Shown here piece after piece: positions 34,385 through 37,553 of a stretch of 37,553 bases of DNA (its first letter is position 1; each line of letters begins with the position of its first letter). The stretch comes from an uncultured Lachnospiraceae bacterium (GTDB lineage Bacteria; Bacillota; Clostridia; Lachnospirales; Lachnospiraceae), in NCBI GenBank assembly GCA_947626715.1, contig CANQTG010000017.1, forward strand, positions 1-37,553, given 5' to 3'. The position numbers were made by a program, and so were the translations under genes. The notes below the pieces were generated by a model, which was not told the DNA's origin, ran no database searches, and was given only the letters and a program-made list of their open reading frames with translations.

Positions 34385-34684
34385 ATGAGGACAAAGCAAA
34401 TACCGCTCATTATCATGCTGACGGCGGGATTGGTATCGAGCGTGATCACGAAGCTGATGCATTATGAGCTGGAAAGCGCGTTATGGATATTGCTGGCGGT
34501 CCTGATCGTATTTTATATCATCGGGTGCGTGTTGAAACGGACGATAGAGAGATTTGAAAAGGAACGTCAGGAAGCGGAGGAGGAGGCCGCTGCGGCCGCG
34601 GCTGCGGCAGTGTCCGACGAAGGGGAAGTAATCGAAAAGGATGCGCAGGAAGAAGGGGTCGTGACGCAGGAGGCCTCCGGCTGA
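34385..34684 (+). CDS. Unassigned small membrane protein between cheD and sigma-28
   Basis: A 99-residue product I cannot assign to a family. It has two hydrophobic stretches, about residues 7-22 (PLIIMLTAGLVSSVIT) and 32-50 (ALWILLAVLIVFYIIGCVL), followed by a basic then Glu/Ala-rich helical tail (KRTIERFEKERQEAEEEAAA) and an acidic end. The likely topology is two membrane helices with a cytoplasmic tail. It begins 12 nt after cheD with GGGGAAAGAA upstream and is probably translated. Its setting suggests a link to motility, but no function is claimed. Confidence 0.75.
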   Translation: MRTKQIPLIIMLTAGLVSSVITKLMHYELESALWILLAVLIVFYIIGCVLKRTIERFEKERQEAEEEAAAAAAAAVSDEGEVIEKDAQEEGVVTQEASG

Positions 34685-34727
34685 CCGCGCCGGAAAAGGA
34701 AGCAGCAGGGAATAATCGGAGGATGGT

Positions 34728-35498
34728 ATGGACGAAACGGCCAGAAAAAAGCTTTGGGCTGATTATGCAAAAACCAAGAGGCCGGACATACGGGAAAAGA
34801 TCATTCTGGAATACGCGCCTTTAGTCAAGGTCGTGGCGGGAAGGCTCAGCATGTATCTGGGGTACAGCGTGGAGTATGAGGATCTGGTGAGCTACGGGAT
34901 CTTCGGCCTGATCGACGCGATTGATAAATTTGATTCTCTGAAGGAAGTAAAATTTGAAACCTATGCGAGCCTGCGTATCCGGGGCGCGATCCTAGACCAG
35001 ATACGCAAGATGGACTGGATCCCGCGGACGATACGTCAGAAGCAGAAAAAGATCGACGCCGTAATGCACCGGGTCGAGGCGGAAAAAGGCAGGCCCGCGT
35101 CCGATGAAGAGATCGCGTCCGGGCTGGGGATCAGCGGCGAGGAATATACGGAATGGCAGTCGCAGATGAAGATCACGGGCGTGGTCTCCCTGAACGAATA
35201 TCTGGAGCAGGGGACGGAGATACCGGCCGACCGGAGCATGTCGAGGCATTTTGACAGCCCCGAGCGGGCGATCGAGCAGAGCGAGCTGGCGGAGGTGCTG
35301 CGGGATTCCCTGCAGCTTTTGACGGAAAGAGAGAGAAGGGTCATCGAATTATATTATTATGAGGAGCTTACGCTGAAGGAGATCAGTCATATAATGGAAG
35401 TGACGGAATCGAGGATCTCGCAGCTCCATACGAAGGCATTGCAGAAAATGAAAGTAAAAATGGGGGATTATATGGGCATTCTGGAGCGGCGTACCTGA
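34728..35498 (+). CDS. sigD: Flagellar RNA polymerase sigma factor (sigma-28)
   Basis: Alternative sigma factor that transcribes late flagellar and chemotaxis genes. The 256-residue product has region 2 (LVKVVAGRLSMYLGYSVEYEDLVSYGIFGLIDA), region 3, and a region 4 helix-turn-helix (LTLKEISHIMEVTESRISQL). A good site CGGAGGA lies upstream of the ATG. Its place after cheD matches B. subtilis sigD (fliA in other bacteria). The anti-sigma FlgM is not in the window. Confidence 0.96.
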   Translation: MDETARKKLWADYAKTKRPDIREKIILEYAPLVKVVAGRLSMYLGYSVEYEDLVSYGIFGLIDAIDKFDSLKEVKFETYASLRIRGAILDQIRKMDWIPRTIRQKQKKIDAVMHRVEAEKGRPASDEEIASGLGISGEEYTEWQSQMKITGVVSLNEYLEQGTEIPADRSMSRHFDSPERAIEQSELAEVLRDSLQLLTERERRVIELYYYEELTLKEISHIMEVTESRISQLHTKALQKMKVKMGDYMGILERRT

Positions 35499-35521
35499 AT
35501 GCACAGGAGGGAGGATACAGT

Positions 35522-37111
35522 ATGAATGGCTATTTCCAGCTTATGAACGACGATATGCAGACGAGCGTTATGCTGTACCCTGCGACGGACGGAGACGAGG
35601 ATCTGGATATCGGTGAGGTAGCGGATTACCTAAGCGGCAATAATATCAGCTACGATCAGGGGGCCCTTTATAACGCGGGGCGGAAGCTGGACGAGGAGCC
35701 GATGCAGGTCGTACTGAATCTGCAGCGTTCCAGACCGCAGCCGGAAATGGTAAAGGTGCGGATCTCCAGCGACGGCATGAGCGCAAAGGCGCGTTTTTAT
35801 GCGCCCTCGAACGACGGGGAGGCCATGAGCAGGGAGGAGATCCTGAACGAGTTAAAATACCACGGCATCCTGTACGGGATCTTGGAGGACGTCGTGGACG
35901 AATTTGTAACGGAGCGGGAATACTGCTGCGACTATGAGATCGCGGTAGGCCGGGAGCGCAATAACGGCGAGGACGCCCGTATCGAATACAGCTTCGATTT
36001 CAGCAACCGCGCCAAGCCGACCCTGAAGGAGGACGGGAGCGTCGATTTCTTCAATCTAAACGTGATCAGCGCCTGCCATAAGGGGGACGTGCTCGCGACC
36101 CTGATCCCCAAAGTACCGGCCAAGCCCGGCAGGACGGTAAAGGGCGAAATGCTGATGCCAAAGGAGCCTAAGGATAAGCTGCTGCGCCACGGCAAGAATA
36201 CGATCCTCTCCGACGACGGGACCCAGATCATAGCGCTCTCCGACGGGCATATCGTGACGGAGGGGGAACGCGTCTCGGTCGTGAACGTGCTGGAGCTGGC
36301 CAGCGTGGACAGCTCGACCGGAAATATCAACTATACGGGCAGCGTGCATGTCTCGGGCAATGTATGTGAAAACTATGCGGTAAGCGCGGAGGGCAATGTG
36401 ATCGTGGACGGCGTCGTCGAGGGCGCGGTCGTAAAGGCGGAGGGCGACGTGATCATCGCCAGAGGCATGAACGGCATGGGCAAGGGCCGTATCGTGGCGG
36501 GCGGCAACGTGGTCGCAAAGTTCTTTGAGAACGCCGACGTTACGGCGGACGGCTATGTCAGCAGCGACTCTATCCTGCACAGCACCGTCAGCACAAAGGA
36601 TACGGTGAGCGTAGGCGGAAAGAGAGGGTTTATCACGGGCGGGAATATCCGCGCGGCCAACGGGATCCAAGTCAAGACGCTGGGCTCTTCGATGGGCTCG
36701 GACACGATCGTCGAGGTGGGGGCCGATCCTTCCTTAAAGCAGCGGATCGTGGAGCTGCAGACCAGCCTTCAGGAGAATACGAGGCGGGCGAAAAACGTAT
36801 ATCCGATCCTGATGTCGGCGACGGATAAGGTCAAAAAGGGCGTTCCGCTCTCGAAGGAGCAAAAGGACTATATCAAAGAGGTCCATGCCCAGTATATGCA
36901 GTACAGAAAAGAGATCAAGAGGGCAAATTCAAAGTTAGAAAAGATGAATCGGACGCTCGAGAACGGCAAGGATGCCACCGTATCCGTGACAGGAGAGGTC
37001 TTTGCGGGCACCCGCGTCGTGATCGGGGACGTATCTATGGTGGTAAAGGGGAAAAACAGCTATTGCAAGTTCGTCAGGGAGCAGGGAGATGTAAAGATCA
37101 AGCCCCTCTAG
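35522..37111 (+). CDS. FapA/DUF342 family protein
   Basis: Large cytoplasmic protein of the DUF342 (FapA, 'flagellar assembly protein A') family. The 529-residue product has an N-terminal domain, a middle domain with PAKPGRTVKGEMLMPKEPKD, a right-handed beta-helix with short repeats (SVHVSGNVCENYAVSAEGNV, VEGAVVKAEGDVIIARGMNG), and a C-terminal coiled coil (about 400-485). In Vibrio vulnificus FapA affects motility and chemotaxis-linked localisation. Here it follows sigD at 23 nt, so co-expression is likely. The molecular role in Clostridia is not established to my knowledge. Confidence 0.88.
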   Translation: MNGYFQLMNDDMQTSVMLYPATDGDEDLDIGEVADYLSGNNISYDQGALYNAGRKLDEEPMQVVLNLQRSRPQPEMVKVRISSDGMSAKARFYAPSNDGEAMSREEILNELKYHGILYGILEDVVDEFVTEREYCCDYEIAVGRERNNGEDARIEYSFDFSNRAKPTLKEDGSVDFFNLNVISACHKGDVLATLIPKVPAKPGRTVKGEMLMPKEPKDKLLRHGKNTILSDDGTQIIALSDGHIVTEGERVSVVNVLELASVDSSTGNINYTGSVHVSGNVCENYAVSAEGNVIVDGVVEGAVVKAEGDVIIARGMNGMGKGRIVAGGNVVAKFFENADVTADGYVSSDSILHSTVSTKDTVSVGGKRGFITGGNIRAANGIQVKTLGSSMGSDTIVEVGADPSLKQRIVELQTSLQENTRRAKNVYPILMSATDKVKKGVPLSKEQKDYIKEVHAQYMQYRKEIKRANSKLEKMNRTLENGKDATVSVTGEVFAGTRVVIGDVSMVVKGKNSYCKFVREQGDVKIKPL

Positions 37112-37136
37112 GCGGCTGCAGGAACGGAGTTTGCGT

Positions 37137-37451
37137 ATGGCGATCGGACCAATCGAATTGAACGGAGTTATTTCCAGAACGCAGGATTATGCGACGGTCA
37201 AGCACAATGAGGACAACAAAGGGCTGTTCCATCAGCAGGCGTTCCAAAGCGAGTTTAAGAAAGCGATCGATCAGAAGCACTCGCAGGTGACGCAGGGCGA
37301 CGATATACGGAAAGAGGAACGCAAATTTGACGCGAGGGAAAAGGGCGGCAACGAGTATACCGGCGACGGCGGCAGGAACAGGAAAAAGAAGGAAAATCCA
37401 AAAGGAAAGGATATTGTGAAAGGATCGTCATCCTTTGACATTAAGATATAA
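37137..37451 (+). CDS. Unassigned small hydrophilic protein after fapA
   Basis: A 104-residue, very charged protein with no membrane helix and no recognised domain. It begins MAIGPIELNGVISRTQDYATVK, has a helical middle (AFQSEFKKAIDQKHSQV) and a Lys/Gly/Asn-rich, probably disordered tail ending SSSFDIKI. ATG 37137 is chosen because GGAG ends 7 nt upstream; a TTG at 37131 is too close to that site. It sits 25 nt after fapA and 2 nt before the next gene. Confidence 0.72.
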   Translation: MAIGPIELNGVISRTQDYATVKHNEDNKGLFHQQAFQSEFKKAIDQKHSQVTQGDDIRKEERKFDAREKGGNEYTGDGGRNRKKKENPKGKDIVKGSSSFDIKI

Positions 37452-37453
37452 TC

Positions 37454-37553
37454 ATGGGAATCACAGAGATCATATTATTGATTCTGGGAGTATGCGCGTT
37501 CGTGCTGAGCTTCGTGCTCCCGGAGAAAAAAGACAGGCTGAGCGACGAGGACA
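37454..37553 (+). CDS. Start of an unassigned small membrane protein, cut by window end
   Basis: The frame begins at ATG 37454, 2 nt after the previous stop, and stays open to the window end (33 residues). It encodes an N-terminal membrane helix (ITEIILLILGVCAFVLSFVL) followed by a charged stretch PEKKDRLSDED. B. subtilis has the single-pass membrane protein SwrB after sigD, so an analogous protein is possible, but too little is visible to claim it. Confidence 0.65.
   Translation, partial: MGITEIILLILGVCAFVLSFVLPEKKDRLSDED

Noticed and set aside
1-37553. Mobile elements, phage genes, CRISPR arrays, tRNA or rRNA genes
   Set aside because: None seen: every substantial frame on the plus strand fits the topA-codY-fla/che layout or its small neighbours, and no array of regularly spaced non-coding repeats is present.

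Overview
The window is one continuous, single-orientation stretch of a low-GC-phylum (Firmicutes/Bacillota) genome with fairly GC-rich coding sequence. Gene order is topA (5' end missing) - codY - flgB... and then an essentially complete Bacillus/Clostridia-type fla/che operon. The insertions relative to the Bacillus subtilis operon (a TIGR02530-like protein, flbD and motAB between flgD and fliL, a PilZ gene between flhG and cheB, fapA after the sigma factor) suggest a motile clostridium, most likely a Lachnospiraceae member. I cannot name a genus from sequence alone. No gene on the minus strand, mobile element, CRISPR array, tRNA or rRNA is supported.

Layout: 1-1956 DNA topoisomerase I (partial); 1958-2002 codY control region with a CodY-like box and promoter; 2077-2892 codY; 2971-3040 intrinsic terminator followed by a sigma-A-like promoter, taken as the start of the operon. 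3099-6102 rod, MS-ring adaptor and MS ring (flgB, flgC, fliE, fliF); 6106-9797 rotor and export ATPase (fliG, fliH, fliI, fliJ); 9812-15867 MotE/YlxF-like protein, hook-length control, hook cap, a conserved operon protein, and hook (fliK, flgD, flgE); 15991-18343 flbD, stator motAB and fliL; 18388-21015 switch (fliM, fliY) and cheY; 21015-26532 export gate (fliO, P, Q, R, flhB, flhA); 26532-28681 flagellar placement GTPase/ATPase pair (flhF, flhG); 28691-29428 PilZ c-di-GMP effector; 29447-34372 chemotaxis core (cheB, A, W, C, D); 34385-34684 unassigned small membrane protein; 34728-35498 sigma-28; 35522-37111 fapA; then an unassigned soluble protein and the start of a small membrane protein running off the window.

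How they work together: CodY (nutrient sensor) sits directly upstream and may govern its own promoter and perhaps the operon. The operon builds the hook-basal body and export apparatus, encodes the stator (PomAB-like in sequence, so possibly Na+-driven), and carries the B. subtilis-style chemotaxis branch in which CheC and FliY dephosphorylate CheY-P and CheD modifies receptors. Sigma-28, encoded near the end, would then switch on late genes (flagellin, receptors) elsewhere. cheR, flagellin, flgM and receptor genes are not in the window.

Most content is conventional. The least expected items are a C-terminal extension of FlgD (a helical module like those of Firmicutes surface proteins plus five 12-residue repeats), a repeat-bearing 186-bp flgB-flgC spacer, a Met/Gln/Pro repeat linker in FliY, and two unassigned genes next to cheD/sigD and fapA.
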